64,000 nt of DNA from Stenotrophomonas terrae (GCF_001431465.1 NZ_LDJJ01000009.1:1-64000), one strand, 5' to 3'; positions 9,591 to 18,708 are shown, counted from the first letter of the stretch. Notes: a model not told the origin generated them from the letters alone. Numbers and translations are program-made.

Positions 9591-9683
9591 TCCGGCGCAT
9601 TTGCCGGCCCTGTTCAGCTGGCCGCGGCCGGTCACGGCGGCCGGCCCGGTAGAATGGCCGGCCCTGCTTGATGAATTACCGGC

Positions 9684-10742
9684 ATGCCTGCTCCGCACGA
9701 CGCTCCGTTGGAAACCCTGTTCCTTCCGTTCTCCAAGGCTGGCCTGCGCTGGCCGCAGGGGCCGGTCCTGTTCCTGCGCGCGCGCGATGGTTGGCCGCTG
9801 CGCGAGCACGCCGACAGCGCCCAGCTGGTCTGCACACAGAGTTTCCGCCCGTTTGCCGAGGCCTTGCAGCGCAGCGGCTGGGAAGTGCGTGACGAACAGG
9901 CGCTGGAGCAGTCCGATGAGCGCTACGCGGTGGTGCTGGTGCTGCCGCCGCGGCAGCGTGACGAAGCGCGCGCCCTGTTTGCCCAGGCCTTGGACAAGCT
10001 GGCCCCGGGCGGCATCATCGTTGCCTGCCAGTCCAACAACGAAGGCGCGCGCTCCGGCGAAAGCGACCTGCAGCAGCTGGCTGGGCTGGGCGGCACGCTG
10101 ACCAAGAACCATTGCCGCGCCTATTGGTCGCAACCGGCCGAGGGCAAGCACGACGTCGCCCTGCACAAGCGCTGGGCGGCACTGGATGCGCCGCGCAAGA
10201 TCGTCGATGGGCGCTTCCTGAGCCGCCCCGGCGTGTTTGCCTGGGACCGCATCGATCCGGCCTCGGCCCTGCTGGTGGAGCAGCTGCCGGCCGACCTGGC
10301 TGGCCGTGGCGCCGATCTGGGCGCGGGTTGGGGCTATCTGTCGTCCGAAGTGCTGGCACGTTGCCCCAAGGTCACCGCACTGGATCTGTACGAAGCCGAG
10401 GCGCGCGCGCTGGCGCTGGCCCGCCACAACCTGGCCGAGGCCGGAGCGCAGGTGAAGCTGGACTTCCGCTGGCATGACGTCACCACCGGCATCGATGACC
10501 GCTACGATTTCATCGTTTCCAATCCGCCGTTCCACACCCCGGCCCGCGAAGACCGGCCGGATATCGGCCGCCGCTTCATTGCCGTGGCCGCGCAGTCGCT
10601 GCGTCCGGGCGGGCAGTTGTTCATGGTTGCCAACCGCCACCTGCCGTATGAGCAGATCCTCACCGAGAGCTTCGGCCAGGTGCGCGTTGCCGCCGAGCGC
10701 GATGGCTTCAAGGTCATCGTCGGCACCCGGGGCCGTGCATGA
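9684..10742 (+). CDS. rsmC: RsmC-like 16S rRNA (guanine-N2) methyltransferase
   Basis: The 352-residue length and two-domain layout fit RsmC, which methylates G1207 of 16S rRNA using SAM. The N-terminal half is a degenerate methyltransferase domain. The C-terminal half has the SAM motif GADLGAGWGYLSSEVL and the catalytic SNPPFHT motif typical of enzymes acting on exocyclic amino groups. RlmG-type enzymes are related, so the exact base is inferred. The last four bases overlap the start of rsuA (ATGA), which suggests a ribosome-maturation operon. Confidence 0.88.
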   Translation: MPAPHDAPLETLFLPFSKAGLRWPQGPVLFLRARDGWPLREHADSAQLVCTQSFRPFAEALQRSGWEVRDEQALEQSDERYAVVLVLPPRQRDEARALFAQALDKLAPGGIIVACQSNNEGARSGESDLQQLAGLGGTLTKNHCRAYWSQPAEGKHDVALHKRWAALDAPRKIVDGRFLSRPGVFAWDRIDPASALLVEQLPADLAGRGADLGAGWGYLSSEVLARCPKVTALDLYEAEARALALARHNLAEAGAQVKLDFRWHDVTTGIDDRYDFIVSNPPFHTPAREDRPDIGRRFIAVAAQSLRPGGQLFMVANRHLPYEQILTESFGQVRVAAERDGFKVIVGTRGRA

Positions 10743-11446
10743 AGCTGGTCAAGCACATCGCCAACCTGGGCTATGGCAGCCGCAAGCAGGTGCAGCAGCT
10801 GTTCCGCGAAGGCCGCATCACCGATGCGCAGGGCGAGGTGCTGTATGCCGATGACAAGGTCGAGCACGACAACATCCGTATCGATGACGAGGTGTTGGAC
10901 CCGCCGCCGGGCCTGATCCTGATGCTGCACAAGCCAGCCGGCTATACCTGTTCCACCAAGGACCATGGCCGCCTGATCTATGAGCTGCTGCCGGAGCGTT
11001 TCCGCGACCGCGACCCGGTGCTTTCCAGCGTTGGCAGGCTCGATCGCGATACCTCGGGCATGCTGCTGATGACCGATGATGGCCAGCTGCTGCACCGGAT
11101 CGTGTCGCCCAAGTCGAAGCTGGACAAGGTTTACGAAGCACAGCTGGCACAGGATCTGAGCGGCAGCGAAGCGGCGCAGTTCGCCAGTGGCACGCTGTTG
11201 CTGGAATCGGACGACAAGCCCTTGTTGCCGGCCGAACTTGAGGTGCTCGGCCCGCGTGCGGCGCGGCTGACCCTGCACGAAGGGCGTTACCACCAGGTGC
11301 GGCGCATGTTCGCAGCGGTGGGCAACCACGTGCAGGCGCTGCACCGTTCGCGTATTGGCGGCCTGGGTCTGGATGATCTGGCCGAAGGCCAATGGCGGCA
11401 GCTGGACGCCGCTGACCTGGCCGTACTGTTTGGAGAACAGGCCTGA
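10739..11446 (+). CDS. rsuA: 16S rRNA pseudouridine(516) synthase RsuA-like
   Basis: This 235-residue pseudouridine synthase has an N-terminal S4-like RNA-binding domain (MKLVKHIANLGYGSRKQVQQLF) and the RsuA/RluB catalytic signature SSVGRLDRDTSGMLL with the catalytic Asp. It also has the substrate-binding EGRYHQVRRMF motif. RsuA and RluE/RluF members are similar; RsuA is preferred because of length and coupling to the 16S methyltransferase. The ATGA overlap upstream and TGATG overlap downstream mark a tightly coupled three-gene operon. Confidence 0.9.
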   Translation: MKLVKHIANLGYGSRKQVQQLFREGRITDAQGEVLYADDKVEHDNIRIDDEVLDPPPGLILMLHKPAGYTCSTKDHGRLIYELLPERFRDRDPVLSSVGRLDRDTSGMLLMTDDGQLLHRIVSPKSKLDKVYEAQLAQDLSGSEAAQFASGTLLLESDDKPLLPAELEVLGPRAARLTLHEGRYHQVRRMFAAVGNHVQALHRSRIGGLGLDDLAEGQWRQLDAADLAVLFGEQA

Positions 11447-12123
11447 TGGAATTGCTGGCCCGCCCGCAGGCGGTGGTGTTCGACATGGACGGCCTGATGC
11501 TGGACAGCGAGCGCGCGCTGATGGGCTGCCTGGAGCAGGTTGCGCAGGTGCAGGGCCATGTCCTGCCGCGCAGCCTGTTGCTGTCGTTGATTGGTTCCTC
11601 CGATGCCACTACCCGGCAGAAGCTGGCCGATGTGCTGGGGCTGGAGCGCACCGATGCTTTGTTGGCCGAATCCTATGCACGTTATGCCGACATCGTCGAT
11701 GCCGGTGTGCCGTTGCGGCCGGGCATCACCGAGTTGCTGGAGTTGCTGCGCGAGCACGACATTCCGCGTGCGGTTGCCACCGCCACGCGTTCACCGCTGG
11801 CGCAGCGCAAGCTGGCGGCGGCGGGTTTGCTGCCGTATTTCCAGTTTGTTGCCACCAGCAGCGATGTAGCCCATTCCAAACCGGCGCCGGACATCTACCT
11901 GCATGCCGCGCGTGGACTGGGCATCGCGCCGGCGCATTGCCTGGCCCTGGAAGACTCACCCACCGGCGTGCGCGCGGCACTGGCCGCCGGCATGACCACG
12001 ATCCAGATTCCGGACCTGCTGGAACCGGACGAAGAAGTGCGTGGCTACGGTCACCACATCACCGCCTCGCTGCATGACGTGCGCGAGCTGCTGCAGCAAT
12101 GGCTGCCGGTAGGCGCAGCGTAG
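11446..12123 (+). CDS. HAD-superfamily hydrolase (beta-phosphoglucomutase-like)
   Basis: This is a 225-residue HAD subfamily IA phosphatase. Motif I is VVFDMDGLMLDS, with nucleophile Asp13 and acid Asp15. Motif II is in AVATATRS, motif III is the Lys of SKPAPDIYL, and motif IV is LEDSPTGVRAALAAGM. A four-helix cap lies between motifs I and II. Substrates of such enzymes range from sugar phosphates to nucleotides and cannot be read from sequence. The ATG overlaps the rsuA stop by one base. Confidence 0.9.
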   Translation: MELLARPQAVVFDMDGLMLDSERALMGCLEQVAQVQGHVLPRSLLLSLIGSSDATTRQKLADVLGLERTDALLAESYARYADIVDAGVPLRPGITELLELLREHDIPRAVATATRSPLAQRKLAAAGLLPYFQFVATSSDVAHSKPAPDIYLHAARGLGIAPAHCLALEDSPTGVRAALAAGMTTIQIPDLLEPDEEVRGYGHHITASLHDVRELLQQWLPVGAA

Positions 12124-12129
12124 GCTTCA

Positions 12130-12434
12130 CCTGTAGTGCCGAGCCATGCTCGGCTAGGGCTCTACCGATAAGGCCTCTGCCGAGCATGGCTCGGCACTAC
12201 ATTGGGCATCGCCGGTAATGCCTCTGCCGAGCATGGCTCGGCACTACATTGGCATTGCTGGGAATGCCCCTGCCGAGCATGGCTCGGCACTACATTGGCA
12301 TTGCTGGTAACGCCTCTGCCGAGCATGGCTCGGCGCTACATTGGCATTGCTGGTAATGCCTCTGCCGAGCATGGCTCGGCACTACATTGGCATCGCTGGT
12401 AATGCCCTTGCCGAGCATGGCTCGGCACTACCGG
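12130..12434. repeat. SMAG array with 46-bp head-to-tail periodicity
   Basis: Seven SMAG palindromes lie here. The first is in direct orientation (GTAG at 12133). The next six are all inverted and spaced by 46-47 bp (core starts 12178, 12225, 12271, 12317, 12363, 12409). The spacers are near-identical, built on ACATTGGCATTGCTGGTAA. The unit therefore amplified as a tandem repeat rather than by independent insertions. It separates the HAD gene from the convergent DUF1415 gene. Confidence 0.92.
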
Positions 12435-12441
12435 TCATCGC

Positions 12442-13005
12442 TCAGGTATTGCCTTCACCACCACCGAGCACGCGGTGCCAGCCTTCCACGCCGAGCTGGT
12501 CCAGCGTGGCGATATTGCGTTCGACAATCACGTCCGGGTCCGGGAACGCGGCTACCGCACGCTCAACGCTGTCTTCGCGCAGCAGGTGCAGGGTGGGGTA
12601 GGGCGAGCGGTTGGTGTAGTTGCTCACGTCGTCTGCGGCGGCACCGGCGAACTGGTACTGCGGGTGGAAGCTGGCCACCTGCAGGATGCCCTGCAGATCC
12701 AGCGCTTCCACCGCGGCGTCGGCGTTTTCGAGGAAATCGTTGTAGTCCAGGAAATCCTCCAGCACCTGCGGGTGGATGATCAACGTGGTGTCGATCTGCT
12801 CGGCCGGGGTGTCGCGCAACAGCAGCAGCTCTTCGGCCAACTGCTCCAGCAGGGCCTCCGGCGTGCTGGCGTCGCTGAGCACGAAGCGCACCTGCTGCTT
12901 GACGTAGACCGCCTTCGCAAACGGGCACAGGTTCAACCCGATCACCGCCTTTTCCACCCAGTTGCGGGTGACGGCGATGGGATCGATGGTGGCGTGTTCG
13001 TTCAT
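12442..13005 (-). CDS. DUF1415-family protein
   Basis: This 187-residue cytosolic protein has the DUF1415 hallmarks. An N-terminal WVEKAVIGLNLCPFAKAVYV contains a conserved NLCPFA motif. A central DYNDFLENADAAVE and a segment QVASFHPQYQFAG..NRSPYPTLHLLRE follow. The family is widespread in proteobacteria and has no assigned function. The conserved Cys and His residues could suggest metal binding or redox use, but that is speculation. It is monocistronic, facing the SMAG array at its 3' end. Confidence 0.85.
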   Translation of the reverse strand: MNEHATIDPIAVTRNWVEKAVIGLNLCPFAKAVYVKQQVRFVLSDASTPEALLEQLAEELLLLRDTPAEQIDTTLIIHPQVLEDFLDYNDFLENADAAVEALDLQGILQVASFHPQYQFAGAAADDVSNYTNRSPYPTLHLLREDSVERAVAAFPDPDVIVERNIATLDQLGVEGWHRVLGGGEGNT

Positions 13006-13090
13006 GGCTGGCGCTCGGGCTGGCAGGGCAGGCGATTGTAGTGGGCAACCGGGCCCGCTGCCGCCGTGCTGTCATCGCGTGGGTGTTCAC

Positions 13091-13107
13091 TGTCCACAAA
13101 CTGGACA
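13091..13107. promoter_or_regulatory. Inverted repeat upstream of the aldehyde dehydrogenase gene
   Basis: The inverted repeat TGTCCA-N5-TGGACA lies 120 bp upstream of the benzaldehyde dehydrogenase ATG, at a distance usual for upstream activator sites. A second short inverted repeat, AAATCG-CA-CGATTT, follows about 15 bp later. A weak sigma-54-like pair (GG then GC ten bases on, in TGGCTAATAGGCAGC) lies near 13161. The likely ligand is the AcoR-like protein encoded at 15921. This is inferred from position and symmetry only. Confidence 0.4.
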
Positions 13108-13226
13108 CGGTGCATTGTCGAAAATCGCACGATTTCAGCAGCTTGTGCTGATCTCGCCGATGGCTAATAGGCAGCTGCCGGGTGCAGGTATTCAATGTCT
13201 GCACCGACCACGCAAGGAGTACGGCA

Positions 13227-14690
13227 ATGGCAAAAGAGGCGTTTCTTCCCCCGGAGTTGTGGGTGGGCAAGCAGTTTGATGGTCAATGGCAGCGCGGCAA
13301 CAGCCAGCAGGAAGTGATCGAGCCGGCCACCGGCAAGACGCTGGGCAGCATCGGGCTGGCGGACCCGGCGCAGATTGCGCGCTCGGCCGCCGCTGCAGCC
13401 GCGGCACAACGCGACTGGGCCAACGCGCCCTATGAAACCCGCGCGCAGGTGCTGCGCCGCGCCGCGCAGCTGGCCGATGAATACGCGGCTGACATCATCG
13501 AGTGGATCGTGCGCGAGTCCGGCTCTACCCGGCTCAAGGCCGGCTTCGAGAACAAGGTAAGCACCAAGGCCCTGCATGAGGCCGCAGCGCTGCCCTCGCG
13601 CAGTGTGGGTGAGCTGCTGCCGTCGGTGCCGGGGCGGCTCAATCTTGCACGCCGCCGTCCGCTGGGTGTGGTGGGGGTGATTTCACCGTTCAACTTCCCC
13701 CTGTATCTGGCGATGCGCGCGGTGGCACCGGCGCTGGCGCTGGGCAATGCGGTGGTGCTCAAGCCCGACCCGCGCACGGCGGTCTGCGGTGGCTTTGTCA
13801 TCGCCCGCCTGTTCGAGCTGGCCGGGCTGCCGGCCGGGGTGCTGCATGTGCTGCCGGGCGATGGCGCAGCGGGTGCGGCGCTGACCAGCGATCCCAACAT
13901 CGCCATGATCCAGTTCACCGGTTCCACCGCTGCCGGGCGCAAGGTCGGCGAAGCCGCAGGCCGGCATCTGAAGAAGGTATCGCTGGAGCTGGGCGGCAAG
14001 AACGCGCTGATCGTGCTCGACGATGCCGATATCGATCTGGCCATCGCCAACACCACCTGGGGCGTCTACCTGCACCAGGGGCAGATCTGCATGGCGACCG
14101 GCCGCGTGCTGGTCCAACGCGGCATCTATGATCGCTTCCTGGAGAAACTCATCTCCAAGGCGCAATCGCTGACCGTCGGTGACCCGGCCGTTGCCGATGT
14201 CGCGCTGGGGCCGCTGATCAACGCCCAGCAGCGCGACCATGCCGCACGCGTGGTTGCCGAGGCCGCGGCCGCCGGCGCAACCCTGGAAACCGGTGGCACC
14301 TATCAGGATCTGTTCTTCGAGCCGACCGTGCTCAGCGATGTGAGCCCAGGCAACCCGGCCTTCCATGAGGAGATCTTCGCGCCGGTGGCGGTGGTGGTGC
14401 CGTTCGACAGCGATGCGGATGCCGCCGCGCTGGCCAACGACAGCGAGTACGGTCTGTCGATGGCCATCATTTCCAGCAATGTCGACCGTGCCTTGAAACT
14501 TGGCGAACAGCTGCATACCGGCATCCTGCATATCAACGACCAGACCGTGAACGACGAGGTCATCAATCCCTTTGGTGGTGTCGGCGCATCGGGCAATGGC
14601 AGCAGCATTGGTGGCCCGGCCAACATCGAGGAATTCACCCAATGGCAATGGCTGAGCATCAAGGGCGAAGCCCCCGCCTATCCGCTGTGA
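13227..14690 (+). CDS. xylC: NAD(P)-dependent benzaldehyde dehydrogenase
   Basis: This aldehyde dehydrogenase superfamily enzyme (487 residues) most resembles benzaldehyde dehydrogenases of the XylC type, which oxidise aromatic aldehydes to acids. The catalytic Cys288 lies in HQGQICMATGR and the general base Glu254 in LELGGKNALIV. The cofactor motif FTGSTAAGRKVGEAAG is intact. The ATG at 13227 has an AAGGAGT seven bases upstream. A zinc alcohol dehydrogenase follows after 13 bp, giving an alcohol to aldehyde to acid pair. Substrate preference is inferred from the neighbour and overall resemblance. Confidence 0.85.
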   Translation: MAKEAFLPPELWVGKQFDGQWQRGNSQQEVIEPATGKTLGSIGLADPAQIARSAAAAAAAQRDWANAPYETRAQVLRRAAQLADEYAADIIEWIVRESGSTRLKAGFENKVSTKALHEAAALPSRSVGELLPSVPGRLNLARRRPLGVVGVISPFNFPLYLAMRAVAPALALGNAVVLKPDPRTAVCGGFVIARLFELAGLPAGVLHVLPGDGAAGAALTSDPNIAMIQFTGSTAAGRKVGEAAGRHLKKVSLELGGKNALIVLDDADIDLAIANTTWGVYLHQGQICMATGRVLVQRGIYDRFLEKLISKAQSLTVGDPAVADVALGPLINAQQRDHAARVVAEAAAAGATLETGGTYQDLFFEPTVLSDVSPGNPAFHEEIFAPVAVVVPFDSDADAAALANDSEYGLSMAIISSNVDRALKLGEQLHTGILHINDQTVNDEVINPFGGVGASGNGSSIGGPANIEEFTQWQWLSIKGEAPAYPL

Positions 14691-14703
14691 ACTGGAGAAA
14701 CCC

Positions 14704-15828
14704 ATGAGTGCATCTGCAGAACTGCGTGACATCACCGTGGCGGTGGTGCGTGAGAAGGAAAAGCCTTTCAGCATCGAACAGGCACGCATACGCGGGCCCA
14801 AGGATGACGAGGTGCTGGTGCGGGTGGTGGCCACCGGCCTGTGCCATACCGACCTGATCGTGCGTGACCAGTACTACCCTGTGCCGTTGCCGGCGGTACT
14901 TGGCCATGAGGGCGCCGGTGTGATCGAGGCGGTGGGCCCGGCGGTCAAGGATCTGCGGGTGGGCGACCATGTGGTGCTCACCTATGGCGCCTGCGGCCAC
15001 TGCAATCCCTGTAGCGGCGGCCACGGTGCCTACTGCAAGGACTTCTATGGCCTGAACTTCGGTGGTGGTGAACTGGACGGCAGTACCGCCATCCAGGACC
15101 CGCACGGCCATCCGCTGCATGACCACTTCTTCGCCCAGTCCTCGTTCGCCACCTATGCCTTGAGCCGCGAGAACAATGCGATCAAGGTGCCTGAAGATGC
15201 GCCGATCGAACTGCTCGGGCCGCTGGGCTGCGGTATCCAGACCGGTGCTGGTGCGGTGATCAATTCGCTCAAGGTCGGTACTGGCAGCAGCTTTGCGTCC
15301 TATGGCGCCGGTGCGGTGGGCCTGAGCGCGGTGATGGCGGCGCGCGTGGCTGGTGCCACCACCATCATCGCCATCGACGTGGTGCCGTCGCGCCTGGCGC
15401 TGGCCACCGAACTGGGCGCCACCCATGTGATCAACAGCCGCGAGGTGGATGTGGTCGAAGCGGTGCGTGGGATCACCGGTGGTGGCGTCGAGTACGCGTT
15501 GGAATCCACCGGCCGTGCGGAGGTGCTGGAGCAGGGCATCGCGGCATTGGCCGGGCTGGGTGTGATTGGTGTGGTGGGTGCGCCCAAGCTCGGCACCAAG
15601 GCCGCGTTCGACATCAACGATCTGTTGCTGGGCGGGCGCAGCATCCGCGGAATCGTTGAAGGTGACAGCGTGCCGAAGGTGTTCATCCCGCAGCTGGTAC
15701 AGCTGTACCAGCAAGGTCGCTTCCCGTTCGACAAGCTGGTCAAGTTCTATCCGTTGGAGGAGATCAACCAGGCTGCCGAAGACAGCACCAAGGGCATCAC
15801 CTTGAAGCCGATTCTCAAGATAGGCTGA
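14704..15828 (+). CDS. Zinc-dependent aryl-alcohol dehydrogenase
   Basis: This is a 374-residue medium-chain alcohol dehydrogenase of the benzyl-alcohol type. Catalytic zinc ligands are Cys47 (GLCHTD), His68 (LGHEGAG) and the Cys in PLGCGIQTGAG. Structural zinc ligands are Cys97, Cys100, Cys103 and Cys111. The Rossmann segment is SYGAGAVGLSAVMAA. The C-terminal part has GGRSIRGIVEGDSVPK, as in TOL-type benzyl alcohol dehydrogenases. Its stop overlaps the longest frame of the regulator gene by one base. Confidence 0.86.
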   Translation: MSASAELRDITVAVVREKEKPFSIEQARIRGPKDDEVLVRVVATGLCHTDLIVRDQYYPVPLPAVLGHEGAGVIEAVGPAVKDLRVGDHVVLTYGACGHCNPCSGGHGAYCKDFYGLNFGGGELDGSTAIQDPHGHPLHDHFFAQSSFATYALSRENNAIKVPEDAPIELLGPLGCGIQTGAGAVINSLKVGTGSSFASYGAGAVGLSAVMAARVAGATTIIAIDVVPSRLALATELGATHVINSREVDVVEAVRGITGGGVEYALESTGRAEVLEQGIAALAGLGVIGVVGAPKLGTKAAFDINDLLLGGRSIRGIVEGDSVPKVFIPQLVQLYQQGRFPFDKLVKFYPLEEINQAAEDSTKGITLKPILKIG

Positions 15829-15920
15829 TGGAACAAACCATCGCGGACCATGCCGGCCCGCGATGGCGATCCAGTCAGCGGGCGCGGTGTAGGCTGGGGC
15901 CAGTTGTCTGGAGGATGCCC

Positions 15921-17021
15921 ATGGCCACCACGCTCATGCAACAGCAGCAACGCCTGGCTGCCGCCCGGCAGCGCTTCGCCGAAGGCGGCCGATTGCCTGC
16001 GCAGCTGCTTGCACCGGCGCTGTTGCGCTCCTGGGAACGTTCGCGGCTGGCGGGCATACGCCCGCAGCACGCACCGCACTATGCGCCGCTGGCACAACGG
16101 CGGCCGCGTCTGGAAGATCCCGCCGATCGTCTGTTGGCACGTTGCGTGCGGCAGGACATGGATGATCTATGGGCGGCCTTCGGCGGCCGCCGCTGGACCT
16201 TGTTGTGCGTCAACCGCGAGGGCCTGATCATCGCCCAGCGCGAACATGGCCTGGCCGATGAGGCGATACTGCGGCCTATCCAGGTCGGGCGGCGGATCCG
16301 CGAGATCGAGATCGGCACCACTGCGCCATCCTGTGCGCTGGCCGAGGATGCTGCGGCACTGGTACGCGGCAACGAGCACTACCTGGATGAATTTTCCCGC
16401 GTCTATTGCCTGAGCGTGCCGTTGCGCGGGGTGGATGGTGAAGTGCTGGGGGCGCTGGACATCACCGGTATCGGCGAACGCGACAGCGAGTTGCTGCGCG
16501 GCTATTTCCGGCAGGCGGCACTGTCCATCGAGAACCAGTTGATCCAGCAGCAGCGTGATTGCCACCTGCTGGCGCTGCAACATGACGCGCGCTGGTTGGG
16601 GACGCCGTTGCAGGGTGTGTTGGCGGTGCGCGAAGACGGCCAGCTGCATGCAGCCAACAGCGTGGCGCGACGCATCCTCGGCTTGCCGCGCAGTGGCACG
16701 TTGCCGTTGACGAGCCTGGACAGCCTGTTTGCCAATGCCAGCGTGCACCAGCGCCGTCGCCTGCTGCAGGCCGGGCCGGTGCATCGGGTGCAGCTGCACG
16801 CCGACAGTGCCTTGCAGCTGCAATACCTGCGCGGGCCGGTGGGCGCACGTGCCAGTACCGCCAAGCGGGCGGTGAGCACTGTGGTGGGTTCATTGCGGGC
16901 GCAGGGCACGCAGGTGGTACGTGAGGCGGTTGCCGCGCATGCCGGCAACCTCAGCGCGGCGGCGCGGCAGTTGGGCATCTCGCGCACCACGCTGTACCGC
17001 AAACTGCAGCAGGCCGGTTGA
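15921..17021 (+). CDS. AcoR-like regulator: GAF region plus Fis-type HTH, no AAA+ domain
   Basis: This 366-residue protein resembles the N-terminal part of AcoR-type sigma-54 activators. It has an early LAPALLRSWERSRLAG motif and a GAF-like sensor region (RRWTLLCVNREGLIIAQ..EIEIGTTAPSCAL..YLDEFSRVYCLSVPLRG). The C-terminal Fis helix-turn-helix is EAVAAHAGNLSAAARQLGISRTTLYRKLQQ. The ATP-binding AAA+ module with its GAFTGA loop, usually between these parts, is missing. It may therefore act with another promoter type or as a repressor. The ATG at 15921 follows GGAGG by six bases. It probably controls the two preceding dehydrogenase genes. Confidence 0.82.
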   Translation: MATTLMQQQQRLAAARQRFAEGGRLPAQLLAPALLRSWERSRLAGIRPQHAPHYAPLAQRRPRLEDPADRLLARCVRQDMDDLWAAFGGRRWTLLCVNREGLIIAQREHGLADEAILRPIQVGRRIREIEIGTTAPSCALAEDAAALVRGNEHYLDEFSRVYCLSVPLRGVDGEVLGALDITGIGERDSELLRGYFRQAALSIENQLIQQQRDCHLLALQHDARWLGTPLQGVLAVREDGQLHAANSVARRILGLPRSGTLPLTSLDSLFANASVHQRRRLLQAGPVHRVQLHADSALQLQYLRGPVGARASTAKRAVSTVVGSLRAQGTQVVREAVAAHAGNLSAAARQLGISRTTLYRKLQQAG

Positions 17022-17042
17022 GCCTGCTGCAGCGCAGTTGCA

Positions 17043-17528
17043 TCAATCGCGGAAGTTGTCGAACTGCAGCGGCTGTTCGAAGTCATCCTTCTTCAGCAGC
17101 GCCATCACTTCCTGCAGGTCATCACGCTTCTTGCCGTTGACGCGCAGCTTGTCGCCGTTGATCTGGGTGTCGACCTTGATCTTGGATTCCTTGATCTTGG
17201 CGGCGATCTGCTTGGCCAGCTTCTGCTCGATGCCCTGCTTGACCGTCACCTGCTGGCGCGCGCCACCCAGGTTGGTTTCGATGTCGCCAAACTCCATGCA
17301 GCGGAAATCGATGCTGCGTGCAGCCAGGCGCTGCTTGAGGATGTCGGCCATCTGCTTGAGCTGGAAATCGGTGGGCGCGGTGAGCTTGATCAGCTTCTCG
17401 CCGTCCTGCTCGAAACTGGCGGCCACACCCTTGAAATCGAAGCGCGTGGACAGTTCGCGGTTGGCCTGGTCGATGGCGTTGGTCAGCTCGTGCTTGTCAA
17501 CTTCGGATACGACGTCAAAGGAAGGCAT
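17043..17528 (-). CDS. yajQ: YajQ-family nucleotide-binding protein
   Basis: This 161-residue YajQ/DUF520 protein begins PSFDVVSEVDKHELTNAIDQANRE. It shows the family segments STRFDFKGV, FRCMEFGDIETNLGGARQQVTVKQGI and KIKESKIKVDTQINGDKLRVNGKKRDDLQEVM. It has two ferredoxin-like RNA-binding-type folds. A Xanthomonas campestris member has been reported as a cyclic-di-GMP binding regulator of virulence, so a signalling role is plausible here. It is monocistronic and converges on the AcoR-like gene. Confidence 0.95.
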   Translation of the reverse strand: MPSFDVVSEVDKHELTNAIDQANRELSTRFDFKGVAASFEQDGEKLIKLTAPTDFQLKQMADILKQRLAARSIDFRCMEFGDIETNLGGARQQVTVKQGIEQKLAKQIAAKIKESKIKVDTQINGDKLRVNGKKRDDLQEVMALLKKDDFEQPLQFDNFRD

Positions 17529-17700
17529 GGGCCTGCTCCAATCAGAAAAACAGCCGCCATTCTAGGCGATTGGCGGCAAGGGCATGGCGCAGACGGCTAC
17601 GCTGCCGACGCCAGCGATCGCTGTTGGTGTTGGCGCTGCGGCTTGCAGATGGGAGACGCAGCGGGAAGGGGCAAGCTCCGCTGCGATCCATGCGCCCTGC

Positions 17701-18672
17701 TCACATGCCCAGGCGCAGTTTCACTTCGGCGGCGATCCGGGTGGTTTCGCGCAGGGGCTCGACCGCCAGATTCAGATCAGCGTCAAACGCCGCCAGCCCA
17801 TCCAGCAAGCGCCCGCGCTCACGCAGCGCCTGTTGGAAGTGCGCCATCCGTTCCTGCGCGCGCTCGCCCAGCAGTACGCCGACCGGCACGCGGGTGGCGC
17901 AGGCTTCCGACAGCAGGTTGACCGAGTCTGGCGTGCAGACAATACGATCAGCCCAGCCCAGCAGTCCGGCATAGGGATTGGAGCCGTCGCCGCCATCGGC
18001 CCAGATCACCCCGGGCACGTCGTCGAAGGCACGCAGCAGGGCCGCCGTCACCGCGCGCGGGGTGCGCCGCGAGGTGGTGGCCAGCACGCTGCCCCCTTCG
18101 GCGCGGATGCGCGCGGCCAGCTGCTGGAACAGGGGCTGGATCTCGCTGTCCTGCCAGGGCGCGTGATCGGTGGGGCCGCCGACCAGCAGCGCGGTGCGTG
18201 GCCCGGGCAGCTGTTCGAAGCTGGAGAACGCCGCGCGCCCCCAGGCCAGCCAGTCGTCGCTGACCGGGTTGAGGCTGCCCAGCAGGGTGAGCACATTGGC
18301 TGCGCGCAGGCGATCGTGTTCGGGCACCACCAGCAGGTCCCAGTGGCGCGGTGCGATGCGCGGGTCGAGGATCTGCACGGTGCGGGTGCCGCGTTGGCCC
18401 AGCACCCGCAGGGCGCCTGCGGCCTGCCGGCCACAGCCGATCGCCAGCGCCGGTGGGTTGCCGGCCAACTGTGCGAACTGCGGACCAAAGCCCCGCGCCG
18501 CGCCCGGCAGCAGGCGCGGCGCCAGCCAGCGCCACGGGGCCTGCGGCTGCAGCTGCAGGCGCTGTTGGCCGCCCAGAGCCAGCGCGGACGCCAGCGCCAC
18601 GGCCTGGCGCACGTTGCCGGCGCGGCCGTCGGTGATCGTCCAGGGGAGCGTCGATCGTTTCGCGTATGGCAT
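17701..18672 (-). CDS. Mitochondrial-fission ELM1-family protein
   Basis: This 323-residue protein belongs to the ELM1/DUF1022 group found in plants and proteobacteria. It has the N-terminal WTITDGRAGNVRQAVALA, a glycosyltransferase-B-like Rossmann pattern, and the central LVGGPTDHAPW. The C-terminal segment CTPDSVNLLSEACATRVPVGVLL is the strongest family signature. Bacterial members are often linked to cell-envelope glycan genes and may be glycosyltransferases, but the activity is not known. The gene stands alone and runs away from the nitroreductase. Confidence 0.82.
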   Translation of the reverse strand: MPYAKRSTLPWTITDGRAGNVRQAVALASALALGGQQRLQLQPQAPWRWLAPRLLPGAARGFGPQFAQLAGNPPALAIGCGRQAAGALRVLGQRGTRTVQILDPRIAPRHWDLLVVPEHDRLRAANVLTLLGSLNPVSDDWLAWGRAAFSSFEQLPGPRTALLVGGPTDHAPWQDSEIQPLFQQLAARIRAEGGSVLATTSRRTPRAVTAALLRAFDDVPGVIWADGGDGSNPYAGLLGWADRIVCTPDSVNLLSEACATRVPVGVLLGERAQERMAHFQQALRERGRLLDGLAAFDADLNLAVEPLRETTRIAAEVKLRLGM

Positions 18673-18708
18673 TAATTCGTTTCAATAAGGCTGGGTGTTG
18701 CAACAGCC

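Noticed and set aside
12130-12434. CRISPR-like regular array (46-bp period)
   Set aside because: The spacers are nearly identical to each other and the repeats are SMAG palindromes, so this is a tandem repeat, not a CRISPR.
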